From Ruminococcus sp. (GTDB lineage Bacteria > Bacillota > Clostridia > Oscillospirales > Ruminococcaceae): a stretch of 64,000 nucleotides of DNA. Location: positions 1 through 64,000 of the forward strand of contig NZ_JAFUAG010000045.1 of the NCBI RefSeq assembly GCF_017464355.1, written 5' to 3'. The notes beneath the pieces were generated by a model. It was given only the letters and a program-made list of their open reading frames with translations, ran no database searches and was not told where the DNA came from. Below are positions 51,585 to 60,770 of this stretch, piece after piece. The stretch's first letter is position 1. Each line of letters starts with the position of its first letter. Made by a program: the position numbers and the translations under genes.

Positions 51585-52745
51585 ATGGAACTGAAAAAAC
51601 GTATCACCATATTGTTCATCAGCCTTGCCGTTCTGCTGTCAGCGGTGCCGAGGGTAAGTGCGGAAACTGTTTCGGTGGAGGAACTGCTTGCTGCCATGCC
51701 TGCAAAAAGCATTGTCGCCTGCGAATGCACCACGGGAAGAGTGCTTATGGAAAAATCAGCCGATGAAACGGTGGAGATATCTCACCTGGCAAAGCTCATG
51801 CTTCTTCTGCTCGCCGCAGAAAAACTCGAAAGCGGAGAACTGCACCTTGAAGATACGGTCACAGCCTCTGCCAAAGCAAACTCCATGCCCGCCCCGCAGA
51901 TATGGCTGGATAAAAACGAGAAGATATCCGTTGAAGAACTTATAAAAGCCCTGACCGTCGGCAATGCCAACGATGCGGCCGTCGCACTGGCAGAGCATAT
52001 CTTCGGTTCGGCGGAAGCAGCTGTTGAACAAATGAACAGTAAAGCGGAAACACTTGATATGCGTTCAACTACCTATGCAGATGTCTGCGGTATAAACGAA
52101 CGCACTCTCTCAACGGCCGAAGATACGGCAAAACTGGCCGGTGAGCTTGTCAAGCATGATATACTGACACTATATTTCACCTCCCGTATAGAATATGTCC
52201 GCGGTGATAAGGCAGAACTTGTCAACCTCAACCGCCTTGTCAGGAATTATAAAGGTATCACAGGCTTGAAGGCCTGCAGTTCTTCTGCGGCAGGGGAGTG
52301 TTCGGTGGTGACAGCCCGCCGCCGTGATATGGATATCGCCGTGGTCATCTTAGGCTGCGATAAACGGGAAAACTGCGATGATATGGCCAAGAAGCTCCTT
52401 GATATGTGCTTTGACAGCTATTCCCTCTATACCCCCGAGCCTGATGAGAAAATGCTGGAAAAGATACCTGTAAAGGGCGGCGAAAAGCTTGCGGTAAAGG
52501 TCACTTTCGGCGAACTTGCCCCTGCCGTGATACCCAAGGGCTCCTCCTATTCTTTCGACATAGATTTTGAAAAGGAAAGTGAGCTGACGGCCCCTGTGAA
52601 AAAAGGACAGGTCTGCGGCAAACTGACCTGCCGCTTCGGTGAAGAGGAGATGTATTCCGCCGAACTGGTGGCAGCAGAACCTGTAAAGCAGAAAAGCTTT
52701 CCATTTTGCTTGAAACAATTGGTAGTTTTTCTTCTAAAAATTTGA
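51585..52745 (+). CDS. S11-type D,D-carboxypeptidase homologue, probably inactive
   Basis: 386 residues from the ATG at 51585 (AAAGGAGG upstream). Signal peptide (about 1-27), then the DacF/PBP5 fold: SxxK region reads HLAK (67-70), SxN region reads NAN (127-129) and KTG reads KAC (229-231). In active enzymes these are SxxK, SGN and KTG, with the first Ser forming the acyl-enzyme. All three are changed, so peptidase activity is unlikely. The C-terminal region (about 270-370) looks like the PBP5 C-terminal domain. A regulatory or cell-wall-binding role is possible. Confidence 0.85.
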   Translation: MELKKRITILFISLAVLLSAVPRVSAETVSVEELLAAMPAKSIVACECTTGRVLMEKSADETVEISHLAKLMLLLLAAEKLESGELHLEDTVTASAKANSMPAPQIWLDKNEKISVEELIKALTVGNANDAAVALAEHIFGSAEAAVEQMNSKAETLDMRSTTYADVCGINERTLSTAEDTAKLAGELVKHDILTLYFTSRIEYVRGDKAELVNLNRLVRNYKGITGLKACSSSAAGECSVVTARRRDMDIAVVILGCDKRENCDDMAKKLLDMCFDSYSLYTPEPDEKMLEKIPVKGGEKLAVKVTFGELAPAVIPKGSSYSFDIDFEKESELTAPVKKGQVCGKLTCRFGEEEMYSAELVAAEPVKQKSFPFCLKQLVVFLLKI

Positions 52746-52795
52746 ATGTGATTTTGTACTGTTTGCACAAAAGTGACAAGTCGCTGTGAAATGGC

Positions 52796-52824
52796 TTGCA
52801 AAGTTTCAAAAAATATTGTATAAT
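52796..52824 (+). promoter_or_regulatory. pgi promoter
   Basis: -35 TTGCAA (52796-52801), 17-bp spacer, -10 TATAAT (52819-52824). Confidence 0.75.
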
Positions 52825-52861
52825 GTATTCAAGCAATATTGTAAAGAGAGGCTGATCTATA

Positions 52862-54193
52862 ATGTCACTTACATTGAGAACAAAATATCTTGAGGGCTTT
52901 GTTGCAGACCATGAGTTCGATGCTATCGCTCCTGCTGTAACAGCTGCTCATAATACCCTTGCTGCCAAGAACGGCCCCGGCAATGATTTCCTGGGCTGGG
53001 TAGAGCTCCCTACCGATTACGATAAGGAAGAGTTCGCAAGGATCAAGGCTGCTGCCGAGAAGATAAAGGCTAAGGCTGATGTACTCATCGTAATCGGTAT
53101 CGGCGGTTCCTATCTTGGTGCAAGAGCTGCTATAGAACTGCTCAAGTCGCCGTTCTATAACGATCTCAAGAAAGATACACCCGACATCTACTTTGTCGGC
53201 AATAACATCAGCGCTACCTACCTCAACGAGGTGCTGAGCATCTGTGAGGGCAGAGATGTATGCGTTAATGTCATCTCCAAGTCCGGTACTACTACTGAGC
53301 CTGCTCTGGCTTTCAGGGTATTCAAGAAACTGCTTGAAGAAAAGTACGGCAAGGACGAGGCTAAGGAAAGGATCTTCGCTACTACCGATAAGGCTAAGGG
53401 CACTCTTAAGGAGCTGTCTGATGAGCTGGGTTACGAAACTTTCGTAGTTCCCGATGACGTAGGCGGAAGATTTTCCGTGCTGACAGCTGTCGGCCTGCTG
53501 CCCATAGCAGTTGCAGGCTGCGATATCGACGCACTGATGAAGGGCGCACAGAACGCTCAGAAGAAGTATGCGAATGACGACGGCAACGACTGCTATAAGT
53601 ACGCTGCTGCAAGAAATATCCTCTACAGAAAGGGCAAGAGCGTAGAGATGCTGGTTTCCTATGACCCCGCTTTCACACTTATGGGTGAGTGGTACAAGCA
53701 GCTCTTCGGCGAGAGCGAGGGCAAGGACGGCAAGGGCATATTCCCCTCTGCTGCAACTTTCTCCACCGACCTGCACTCTCTGGGTCAGTTCATTCAGGAC
53801 GGTTCAAAACTGATGTTTGAAACTGTTGTCAACATCAAGACCCCCAAGAAGGATTTCTTCATCGAGGAAGATGCTGAGAACAGAGACGGCCTGAATTTCC
53901 TGTCCAACCAGAATATGTCAGTTGTTAACCAGAAGGCCTTTGAGGGCACTATCCTTGCTCATACTGAGGGCGGTGTTCCCAATCTGGTCATCGACGTTGA
54001 CAAGATCGACGAGGAAAACATCGGCGAACTGATCTATTTCTTTGAGAAGGCCTGCGCTATCTCGGGCTATATGCTGGGCGTTAACCCCTTCAACCAGCCC
54101 GGCGTTGAAAGCTATAAGAAGAATATGTTCGCTCTGCTGGGCAAGCCCGGCTATGAGGACCAGAAGGCTGCACTTGAAGCCAAGCTGGGCTAA
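52862..54193 (+). CDS. pgi: Glucose-6-phosphate isomerase
   Basis: 443 residues, the short Firmicute form. Interconverts glucose- and fructose-6-phosphate. Sugar-binding [12 protein letters not shown] and [12 protein letters not shown], late [13 protein letters not shown] with the catalytic Lys region. GAGAGGCTGATC precedes the ATG. Its codons are strongly biased to those of highly expressed genes in the window. Confidence 0.97.
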   Translation: MSLTLRTKYLEGFVADHEFDAIAPAVTAAHNTLAAKNGPGNDFLGWVELPTDYDKEEFARIKAAAEKIKAKADVLIVIGIGGSYLGARAAIELLKSPFYNDLKKDTPDIYFVGNNISATYLNEVLSICEGRDVCVNVISKSGTTTEPALAFRVFKKLLEEKYGKDEAKERIFATTDKAKGTLKELSDELGYETFVVPDDVGGRFSVLTAVGLLPIAVAGCDIDALMKGAQNAQKKYANDDGNDCYKYAAARNILYRKGKSVEMLVSYDPAFTLMGEWYKQLFGESEGKDGKGIFPSAATFSTDLHSLGQFIQDGSKLMFETVVNIKTPKKDFFIEEDAENRDGLNFLSNQNMSVVNQKAFEGTILAHTEGGVPNLVIDVDKIDEENIGELIYFFEKACAISGYMLGVNPFNQPGVESYKKNMFALLGKPGYEDQKAALEAKLG

Positions 54194-54273
54194 GACCAAG
54201 GAATTATGCGGTTTGGCCCTACGGGGCCTTCCCGCTTAAAATAAATGCTTTTAAAGCAGAATGGAGAGTTATT

Positions 54274-54678
54274 ATGATCAATTTAATTCCGGGAAAAAAG
54301 GGTACAGGCAAGACTAAGATACTTGTTGACTCCATTGTAAAGGCTGCCGAGAATGCAACAGGCAATGTTGTTTGCATCGAGAGAGGCATGAAGCTTACTT
54401 ATGATATTCCCCACAGTGTAAGACTTGTGGATGCAGAAGCTTACGGTATAACCAGTTTTGAGACCTTCTACGGTTTCGTTGCAGGCCTGCTGGCAGGCAA
54501 CCACGATATCCAGGACGTTTTTGTTGACGGTATCCTGAAGATCGGCGGCAGAGACTACGCTGAGTTCGGCAGCATGATCGAGAAGCTGGCACTGGTAGCT
54601 AAGGATATCAACATCGTGTTCACAGTATCTGCTGATGTTGAAGACCTGCCTGCACAGGTAAGAGCTTTCATCAAGTAA
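54274..54678 (+). CDS. Small P-loop protein, unknown function
   Basis: 134 residues. Walker A GKKGTGKT at 7-14 (PGKKGTGKTKIL), a DVFVDGILK stretch that could be a Walker-B-like strand, and no further recognised domain. About half the size of usual P-loop ATPases. Sometimes labelled PilT-like in clostridial genomes; I would not use that label. It starts 80 bases after pgi with GGAGAG upstream, so it may be in the same transcript. Confidence 0.7.
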   Translation: MINLIPGKKGTGKTKILVDSIVKAAENATGNVVCIERGMKLTYDIPHSVRLVDAEAYGITSFETFYGFVAGLLAGNHDIQDVFVDGILKIGGRDYAEFGSMIEKLALVAKDINIVFTVSADVEDLPAQVRAFIK

Positions 54679-54722
54679 TTTGAAAATTTATTTTGAATTA
54701 ACAAAAAAGTTCTGAAAAACTA

Positions 54723-54751
54723 TTGACAAATCGCGGACTTCGGGTTATAAT
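54723..54751 (+). promoter_or_regulatory. Promoter of the yceD-rpmF operon
   Basis: Fully consensus: -35 TTGACA (54723-54728), 17-bp spacer, -10 TATAAT (54746-54751), 26 bases before the yceD ATG. Confidence 0.88.
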
Positions 54752-54777
54752 GGAGTTTGTGATGTTTGAGGTGTACT

Positions 54778-55242
54778 ATGAAAATACATCTGAAAGAGCT
54801 TTTCGACATTGTCGGTGAGGTCAAGGAGTTTGACTACGAGATCACACCTGAGCAGGTCGGGGAGTATTCATCTTATGATTTTACAGCACCTATAGCAGTC
54901 AGCGGCAGGGCAGAGAACCGTGCGGGCGTTGTAACGCTCGATGTTAACGTGAAGTTTGCACTGTCCCATGTCTGCGACAGATGTCTTAAAGAGTTTGAGC
55001 GTGAGTACGATTATGATTTCGCCCATATCCTTGTCAGAAAGCTCCACAGCGGGCGGGAAGACTATGATGAATATGTGGTATGTGAAGATAACGTGCTCGA
55101 GCTTGATGAACTGGTCATATCGGATACGCTGCTGGAGCTGCCCACCAAGATACTCTGCAGAGAGGATTGTAAGGGTCTGTGTTTCAAGTGCGGCAAGGAT
55201 TTGAATGAGGGCGACTGTGATTGTCCCAAGGATCAGTTCTGA
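54778..55242 (+). CDS. yceD: YceD/DUF177 family protein
   Basis: 154 residues from the ATG at 54778 (GAGGTG upstream). Cys motifs CDRC (about 64-67) and a C-terminal CREDCKGLCFKCGKDL, then CDC, are typical of the family and probably bind zinc. YceD genes lie next to rpmF in many bacteria, as here, and have been linked to 23S rRNA/ribosome maturation. The exact role is not firm. Confidence 0.9.
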   Translation: MKIHLKELFDIVGEVKEFDYEITPEQVGEYSSYDFTAPIAVSGRAENRAGVVTLDVNVKFALSHVCDRCLKEFEREYDYDFAHILVRKLHSGREDYDEYVVCEDNVLELDELVISDTLLELPTKILCREDCKGLCFKCGKDLNEGDCDCPKDQF

Positions 55243-55284
55243 TCTGACACTGGTGTTTACTATTACCGAAGAGGAGGTGCCAAA

Positions 55285-55467
55285 ATGGCAGTACCAAAGA
55301 GAAAAGTCTCCAAGGCTAGACGTGATAAGAGACGTTCAGCTGTATGGAAGCTTGACGCGCCTGCACTGAGCAGATGCTCCAACTGCGGCGAACTGACTTC
55401 GCCCCACAGAGTTTGCAAGAACTGCGGTTATTACAAGGGCGTTGAGGTCATCAAGAAGGACGCATAA
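55285..55467 (+). CDS. rpmF: 50S ribosomal protein L32
   Basis: 60 residues beginning AVPKRKVSKARRDKRRS with the zinc-binding pattern CSNCGE and CKNCGYYKG, i.e. the four-Cys (C+) form. GAGGAGGTG precedes the ATG. Confidence 0.98.
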   Translation: MAVPKRKVSKARRDKRRSAVWKLDAPALSRCSNCGELTSPHRVCKNCGYYKGVEVIKKDA

Positions 55468-55507
55468 GCCTTTTGGTACCTTGAAAGTCTTAAAGACAAG
55501 CTTGACC

Positions 55508-55541
55508 AAGGCAGAGGAATGAATTTTCCTCTGCCTTTTAG
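55508..55541 (+). terminator. rpmF terminator
   Basis: Perfect 12-bp stem AAGGCAGAGGAA / TTCCTCTGCCTT (55508-55519 and 55526-55537) followed by TTAGTTT. Confidence 0.85.
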
Positions 55542-55548
55542 TTTGGTG

Positions 55549-55577
55549 TTGATTTTTTTTGCAGGATATGATATAAT
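55549..55577 (+). promoter_or_regulatory. Promoter of der
   Basis: -35 TTGATT (55549-55554), 17-bp spacer, -10 TATAAT (55572-55577), before der and plsY. Confidence 0.75.
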
Positions 55578-55622
55578 CAGTAAAGTATGCAATGTTTTGG
55601 AAAGTGAAGGGAGAGGATATAG

Positions 55623-56954
55623 ATGGTGCTGCCTGTTGTTGCTGTTGTCGGACGACCAAATGTGGGCAAATCTACGCTCTTTAATAAACTGATAGGTCAG
55701 CGTCTCTCGATAGTAGAGGACACCCCCGGTGTCACAAGAGACCGTATCTATGGTAAATGCGAATGGCTGGGCAGGGAATTCATGCTGGTGGATACGGGCG
55801 GTATCGAGCCTGAGTCCAACGATGTTATCCTGTCCCAGATGAGAAGACAGTCCGAGCTGGCTATCACTTCGGCTAACGTGATAATTCTTGTCACCGATAT
55901 CAAATCGGGCGTGACCTCAACTGATATGGAGGTCGCACAGATGCTCCTTAAATCGGGCAAACCCGTGGTGCTTTGCGTGAATAAGGTCGATAACGTGGGC
56001 GAGCCCCCTATGGAGCTTTATGAGTTCTATAACCTGGGTCTCGGCGAGCCTTTCCCTGTTTCATCGGTGCATGGCCACGGCACTGGTGATATGCTGGACG
56101 AAGTACTTAAATATCTCCCCGAAATATCCGCTGACGAGGAGGACGATGAAGCTGTTAAGGTGGCTGTCATCGGTAAGCCGAATGTGGGCAAATCTTCCCT
56201 TATAAACCGTATCTGCGGCGAGGAGAGGGTCATCGTTTCCGATATCGCAGGTACCACCCGTGATGCTACCGATACCGATATCGAAAATGAGTTCGGCAAG
56301 TTCGTGTTTATCGATACTGCGGGTATCCGCCGTAAGTCAAAGGTGCTTGAAAGCGTTGAGAAATATTCGGTGCTGCGTGCCTATATGGCCGTTGACAGGG
56401 CTGATGTGGCTGTCATAGTCATCGATGCTACCGTGGGCTTTACCGAGCAGGACAGCAAGGTCGCAGGCTATGCCCACGAAAAAGGCAAGGCTTGCGTTGT
56501 GGCCGTGAATAAGTGGGACGCACTGGAAAAAGACGGCAAGACCATGAACGAGTTCCGCAAAAAGCTGGAAAATGATTTCAGCTTCATGAGCTATGTGCCT
56601 TTCGTTTTTGTTTCTGCGAAGACAGGCCTGCGTGTGGATAAACTCTTTGAGATGATACGCTATGTCAAGGAGAAAAACTCTGTCCGCATAGCTACAGGTA
56701 AGCTCAACGAAGTGCTTGCTTATGCCACCCAGCGTGTTCAGCCCCCCTCTGATAAGGGCAGAAGGCTGAAGATATACTATATGACTCAGGTGTCCACCAA
56801 CCCGCCTACCTTTGTGTTCTTTGTGAACAGGGCGGAGCTTTTCCACTTCTCTTATCAGCGCTATCTCGAAAACCAGATCCGTGAGACATTCTCCCTTGAC
56901 GGAACACCTATTGTCTTCAAGATAAGAGAACGTGACCGCGACGACGTAAAATAA
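55623..56954 (+). CDS. der: Ribosome-assembly GTPase Der (EngA)
   Basis: 443 residues with two GTPase domains: first P-loop GRPNVGKST (about 10-18), second GKPNVGKSS (about 184-192), G3 DTAG in both, NKxD in both (NKVD, NKWD) and a KH-like C-terminal domain. Acts in 50S subunit assembly. Usual length. Confidence 0.97.
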   Translation: MVLPVVAVVGRPNVGKSTLFNKLIGQRLSIVEDTPGVTRDRIYGKCEWLGREFMLVDTGGIEPESNDVILSQMRRQSELAITSANVIILVTDIKSGVTSTDMEVAQMLLKSGKPVVLCVNKVDNVGEPPMELYEFYNLGLGEPFPVSSVHGHGTGDMLDEVLKYLPEISADEEDDEAVKVAVIGKPNVGKSSLINRICGEERVIVSDIAGTTRDATDTDIENEFGKFVFIDTAGIRRKSKVLESVEKYSVLRAYMAVDRADVAVIVIDATVGFTEQDSKVAGYAHEKGKACVVAVNKWDALEKDGKTMNEFRKKLENDFSFMSYVPFVFVSAKTGLRVDKLFEMIRYVKEKNSVRIATGKLNEVLAYATQRVQPPSDKGRRLKIYYMTQVSTNPPTFVFFVNRAELFHFSYQRYLENQIRETFSLDGTPIVFKIRERDRDDVK

Positions 56955-56973
56955 TTCAGGAGTTTCCAGTGAT

Positions 56974-57654
56974 ATGAAAGATGTAATAGCTATAGTTTTC
57001 ACCGTATTATTTTCCTATCTTTTCGGCAGTATGAATTCTGCCATAATCGTCTGCAAAGCGTGGAAAAAACAGGATATCCGCGATTACGGCAGCAAGAATG
57101 CAGGCCTGACCAACGTGCTTCGTGTATACGGCAAGGGGCCTGCGCTGGCGACTTTGCTCTGCGACCTTGCCAAGGGTGTCATCGCTGTGGTGGTGTGCAG
57201 ACTTCTGGTGCATAAGGTCATGGGCGTTGAGTTCTTCGGGGATCCCCATTTCATCGGCTACCTGGCAGGTCTTTTCGTTATGCTGGGACATTGCTTCCCC
57301 GTATTTTACGGCTTCCACGGCGGAAAAGGCGTGCTGCTGGCCGCAACTACGCTGCTCGCCATAGACCCCCTTACCTGCCTGCTGTCGGTAACAGTTTTTG
57401 CCATACTGCTGGCGCTGACCAAGTATGTTTCTGTAGGCTCGATATTTGCAGCTGTTGCTTATCCCACGTTCACCTTTATCCTCCAGAATTTCTTCTATAA
57501 GGAAGGCTATGCGGTGCTGCCCAATACTGTCATGGGCATACTTATCTGCATACTGATAGTTTCGCTGCACCACGCGAACATCGCCCGCCTTATGAACGGA
57601 ACTGAGAATAAATTCGGACAGAAAAAGAATGCCGCTGAAGAAGGCGGAAAATAA
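56974..57654 (+). CDS. plsY: Glycerol-3-phosphate acyltransferase PlsY
   Basis: 226 residues with five or so membrane helices. Conserved GSMNSAI, DIRDYGSKNAGLTNVLR, FHGGKGV and the ending NIARLMNGTENK. Transfers acyl from acyl-phosphate to glycerol-3-phosphate, first step of phospholipid synthesis. AGGAG upstream, 19 bases after der. Confidence 0.95.
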   Translation: MKDVIAIVFTVLFSYLFGSMNSAIIVCKAWKKQDIRDYGSKNAGLTNVLRVYGKGPALATLLCDLAKGVIAVVVCRLLVHKVMGVEFFGDPHFIGYLAGLFVMLGHCFPVFYGFHGGKGVLLAATTLLAIDPLTCLLSVTVFAILLALTKYVSVGSIFAAVAYPTFTFILQNFFYKEGYAVLPNTVMGILICILIVSLHHANIARLMNGTENKFGQKKNAAEEGGK

Positions 57655-57871
57655 CAACCGTTCTGCATAAAAATAAAATAGCGTAGTCTGTGTGATTTCT
57701 GGGTCGTTATGTATCTCGTGGGCTGAAAAAAAGAAAACGCTCTGGCAGAATAAATATAATTATTCGCCTTATGCACACACAGCTGTCACCAATGCAGTAT
57801 ATGATATAGTAAAATCTTCACGATGACCGTTTTGCGGTTTTATCAGTATATATCGAAAAGAGGTATGACAA

Positions 57872-58876
57872 ATGGCAAATATCACTATCTTAGGCTCAGG
57901 CGGATTCGGCCTTTCGCTGGCTATCATGTGCGACAATGCAGGACATGATGTTACCGTGTGGAGCAAATTTCAGGACGAGATCGACACTATCAACCGCACA
58001 GGCGAGCTTAAAAGCAAGCTCCCCGGGGTGCTGGTAAACAAGACTATCAAGCTGACTACAGATATCTCTGCGGCAAAGGGCAAGGATATGGTCATTGTGG
58101 GCATACCCTCAAACTTTGTAAGAAGCGTCTGCGAGGAGGCCGCACCCTATATCGACAAGAACACCATAATCGTCAATACCGCCAAGGGTCTTGAAGCAGG
58201 CAGCCTCAAAACCATGACCCAGGTGGAAAAGGAGTGTTTCCCCGGGAACACCATTGCTGTGCTGACAGGCCCCTCCCATGCGGAGGAAGTTGCCCGCGGC
58301 ATACCCACCACTGTCTGCACCGCCTGTGAGGACAGGAAAGCTGCCAACTTTATCCAGCAGACCCTCTCCAACAATACTTTCCGTGTTTATGTGAATGACG
58401 ATGTCATAGGCTGCGAGATCGGCGGTTCACTGAAAAATGTCATAGCACTGGCTGCAGGTGTCTGCGACGGCCTGGGACTGGGCGATAACACCAAGGCTGC
58501 CCTGATGACTAGAGGTATCCGTGAGATAGCAAGGCTGGGTCTTGCCATGGGCGCTGAAAGAGATACTTTTGCAGGCCTCAGCGGCATAGGCGACCTCATA
58601 GTTACCTGCTGCTCCATGCACAGCCGCAACAGACGTGCAGGCATGCTCATCGGCAAGGGCACCGACCCCGCCGAAGCTGTACGTCAGGTAGGTACCGTTG
58701 AGGGCTATACCTGCACCAAGAATGCCTACGAGCTTGCCAAGAAGATAGGCGTGGAAATGCCTATAACCGAGGAGCTGGCAAAGGTCCTGTTTGAAGGCGC
58801 ACCTGTGGCTGACAGCATCAGCAAGCTCATGGGCAGACCCTCCAGAAATGAGACCGAGAGCGAGTTCCTGAGCTGA
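57872..58876 (+). CDS. gpsA: NAD(P)-dependent glycerol-3-phosphate dehydrogenase
   Basis: 334 residues. Starts ITILGSGGFGLSLAI (nucleotide loop), then the catalytic Lys region GGSLKNVIALAAG and NTKAALMTRG. Makes glycerol-3-phosphate used by PlsY. The 217-base gap before it (57655-57871) shows no clear promoter or gene. AAGAGGTATGACAA precedes the ATG. Confidence 0.96.
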   Translation: MANITILGSGGFGLSLAIMCDNAGHDVTVWSKFQDEIDTINRTGELKSKLPGVLVNKTIKLTTDISAAKGKDMVIVGIPSNFVRSVCEEAAPYIDKNTIIVNTAKGLEAGSLKTMTQVEKECFPGNTIAVLTGPSHAEEVARGIPTTVCTACEDRKAANFIQQTLSNNTFRVYVNDDVIGCEIGGSLKNVIALAAGVCDGLGLGDNTKAALMTRGIREIARLGLAMGAERDTFAGLSGIGDLIVTCCSMHSRNRRAGMLIGKGTDPAEAVRQVGTVEGYTCTKNAYELAKKIGVEMPITEELAKVLFEGAPVADSISKLMGRPSRNETESEFLS

Positions 58877-58888
58877 CGGAGGTTTGAA

Positions 58889-59284
58889 ATGCTTAAGAAG
58901 TATAATCTCAAGACCGAAAAAGAGGGGCTCTATGACATAACAAGCTACGTCCGCCAGACGCTGAACGAGTCAGGCGTGGAGGACGGCATTGCTGTGGTCT
59001 TTTGCCCCCATACAACTGCGGCTATCACCATAAATGAGAACGCCGACCCCGATGTCCAGACCGACCTGCTTTTCGCGCTGGACAAGACTTACCCTGACAG
59101 ACCCCAGTTCCGCCATATGGAGGGGAACTCTGCGGCGCACCTTAAGTCCAGCTGCGTAGGCGCCTCGGAAACCGTCATCATCGAGGACGGCTCGCTGCTG
59201 CTGGGTACCTGGCAGGGCATCTATTTTGCGGAATTCGACGGCCCCAGACAGCGCACCTTCTACGTTAAGATAGTAAAGGGCTGA
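58889..59284 (+). CDS. yjbQ: YjbQ/UPF0047 family protein
   Basis: 131 residues, 12 bases after gpsA. Family motifs: CPHTTAAITINENADPDVQ, then SSCVGASETVIIEDGSLLLG and a C-terminal GTWQGIYFAEFDGPRQR. Some YjbQ proteins show weak thiamine-phosphate-synthase activity; this could matter beside the TenI-ThiE fusion in the same genome, but physiological role is unclear. Confidence 0.9.
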   Translation: MLKKYNLKTEKEGLYDITSYVRQTLNESGVEDGIAVVFCPHTTAAITINENADPDVQTDLLFALDKTYPDRPQFRHMEGNSAAHLKSSCVGASETVIIEDGSLLLGTWQGIYFAEFDGPRQRTFYVKIVKG

Positions 59285-59334
59285 ACAGGCTTTTGCGGCA
59301 CATAAAAAAGCTATATATCACTGACAGTTTTCCG

Positions 59335-59370
59335 CTGCGGAGAGTTTCATAAATTCTCCGCAGTTTTTTT
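59335..59370 (+). terminator. Terminator after yjbQ
   Basis: 9-bp stem CTGCGGAGA / TCTCCGCAG (59335-59343 and 59355-59363) followed by TTTTTTT. Confidence 0.88.
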
Positions 59371-59391
59371 CTAAGAAATTTGTGAAAAGAC

Positions 59392-59420
59392 TTTACAAGA
59401 GAAGAAAAATATAGTATAAT
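59392..59420 (+). promoter_or_regulatory. Promoter of the pyrH-rseP operon
   Basis: -35 TTTACA (59392-59397), 17-bp spacer, -10 TATAAT (59415-59420). Confidence 0.75.
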
Positions 59421-59476
59421 TTTATTGTGAGTAATTGTGCGCATAGGTGCAAAATAATAGTTAAGGAGTGTTATTT

Positions 59477-60187
59477 ATGGGTGCCAAATATAAGCGTATC
59501 CTCCTCAAACTCAGCGGTGAGGCTCTTGCAGGGGATAAGAAAATGGGTCTGGATTACGATATCATCAACACCTTCGGCAAAAGTATCAAGAAGGTAGTAG
59601 ATGCAGGCGTGGGTGTCGGCATAGTTGTCGGCGGCGGCAATTTCTGGAGAGGACGTTCCAGCGGCGCTATGGACAGGACCAGGGCTGACCACATCGGTAT
59701 GCTCGCAACTGCCATGAATGCTCTTGCTGTGGCTGACGGTCTTGAAAACTGCGGCATGGAGGTCAGGGTACAGACCGCCATATCTATGCCCCAGGTCGCA
59801 GAACCCTATATCCGCAACAAGGCAATGAGACATTTCGAGAAGGGCAGGGTCTGCATTTTCGGCTGCGGCACAGGCAACCCCTTCTTCTCCACCGATACAG
59901 CAGCTGCACTGAGGGCTGCCGAGATAGAGGCTGATATAATCTTCAAGGCAACTATGGTAGACGGTGTTTATGATAAGGACCCCCATAAGTTCGCTGACGC
60001 TGTAAAGTATGACACACTTACATTCAACGAGGTGCTTGAAAAGGACCTGCAGGTAATGGATTCCACCGCAGCTGCCCTTTGCAAAGACAATAACATTCCC
60101 GTACTGGTCTTCGACCTGGCAAGACCCGATAACATCTATGATGCCTGCATGGGCGAAAATGTGGGCACACTGGTTTCAGCAGAATAA
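59477..60187 (+). CDS. pyrH: UMP kinase
   Basis: 236 residues from the ATG at 59477 (AAGGAG upstream; the start at 59468 is not supported). Phosphorylates UMP to [57 protein letters not shown]. First gene of the canonical pyrH-frr-uppS-cdsA-dxr-rseP cluster; rpsB and tsf, often upstream, are not here. Confidence 0.97.
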   Translation: MGAKYKRILLKLSGEALAGDKKMGLDYDIINTFGKSIKKVVDAGVGVGIVVGGGNFWRGRSSGAMDRTRADHIGMLATAMNALAVADGLENCGMEVRVQTAISMPQVAEPYIRNKAMRHFEKGRVCIFGCGTGNPFFSTDTAAALRAAEIEADIIFKATMVDGVYDKDPHKFADAVKYDTLTFNEVLEKDLQVMDSTAAALCKDNNIPVLVFDLARPDNIYDACMGENVGTLVSAE

Positions 60188-60207
60188 TACTTGAAAGGAA
60201 GATAGAT

Positions 60208-60762
60208 ATGCAGGAGATCAAGAATAAGGCTAAGGAAAAAATGGAAAAGTCGGTAAACGTTATGCTTTCCGATTTTGCAGCTATAAGAGCAGGCAGAGCT
60301 AACCCCGCTGTGCTTGATAAGGTAAAGGTAGAGTACTACGGCGCTCCCACACCTATCAACCAGATGGCAGCAATATCCGTGGCTGAGGCTAGGATACTGG
60401 TCATCACCCCCTGGGACAAAAGCACACTGAAGTCTATCGAGAAGGCTATACAGGCTTCCGATATCGGTATCAATCCCCAGAACGACGGCCAGACTATCAG
60501 GCTCATATTCCCCCAGCTGACCGAGGACAGACGTAAGGAGATAGTTAAGGACGTCAAGAAGGGCGGCGAGGACTGCAAGGTAGCAGTGCGCTCCATCAGA
60601 CGTGACGCTATCGAAAAGATAAAGGCCAAGAAGAAGAACAACGAGATCACCGAGGACGAGCAGAAGGACGGCGAGGAAGCTATCCAGAAGCTGACCGACA
60701 AGTTCGTCAAGGAGATCGACGGCCACGTTGCCGAAAAAGAAAAAGAGATACTCTCTATCTAA
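60208..60762 (+). CDS. frr: Ribosome recycling factor
   Basis: 184 residues, usual length. Motifs RAGRANPAVLDKVKVEYYG, PLNQM-like PINQMA, and TEDRRKEIVK. Releases ribosomes with EF-G after termination. 20 bases after pyrH. Confidence 0.97.
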   Translation: MQEIKNKAKEKMEKSVNVMLSDFAAIRAGRANPAVLDKVKVEYYGAPTPINQMAAISVAEARILVITPWDKSTLKSIEKAIQASDIGINPQNDGQTIRLIFPQLTEDRRKEIVKDVKKGGEDCKVAVRSIRRDAIEKIKAKKKNNEITEDEQKDGEEAIQKLTDKFVKEIDGHVAEKEKEILSI

Positions 60763-60770
60763 GGTGACAG

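Noticed and set aside
57655-57871. Promoter or small gene in the plsY-gpsA gap
   Set aside because: AT-rich boxes occur but no -35/-10 pair with good spacing and no start with ribosome site.
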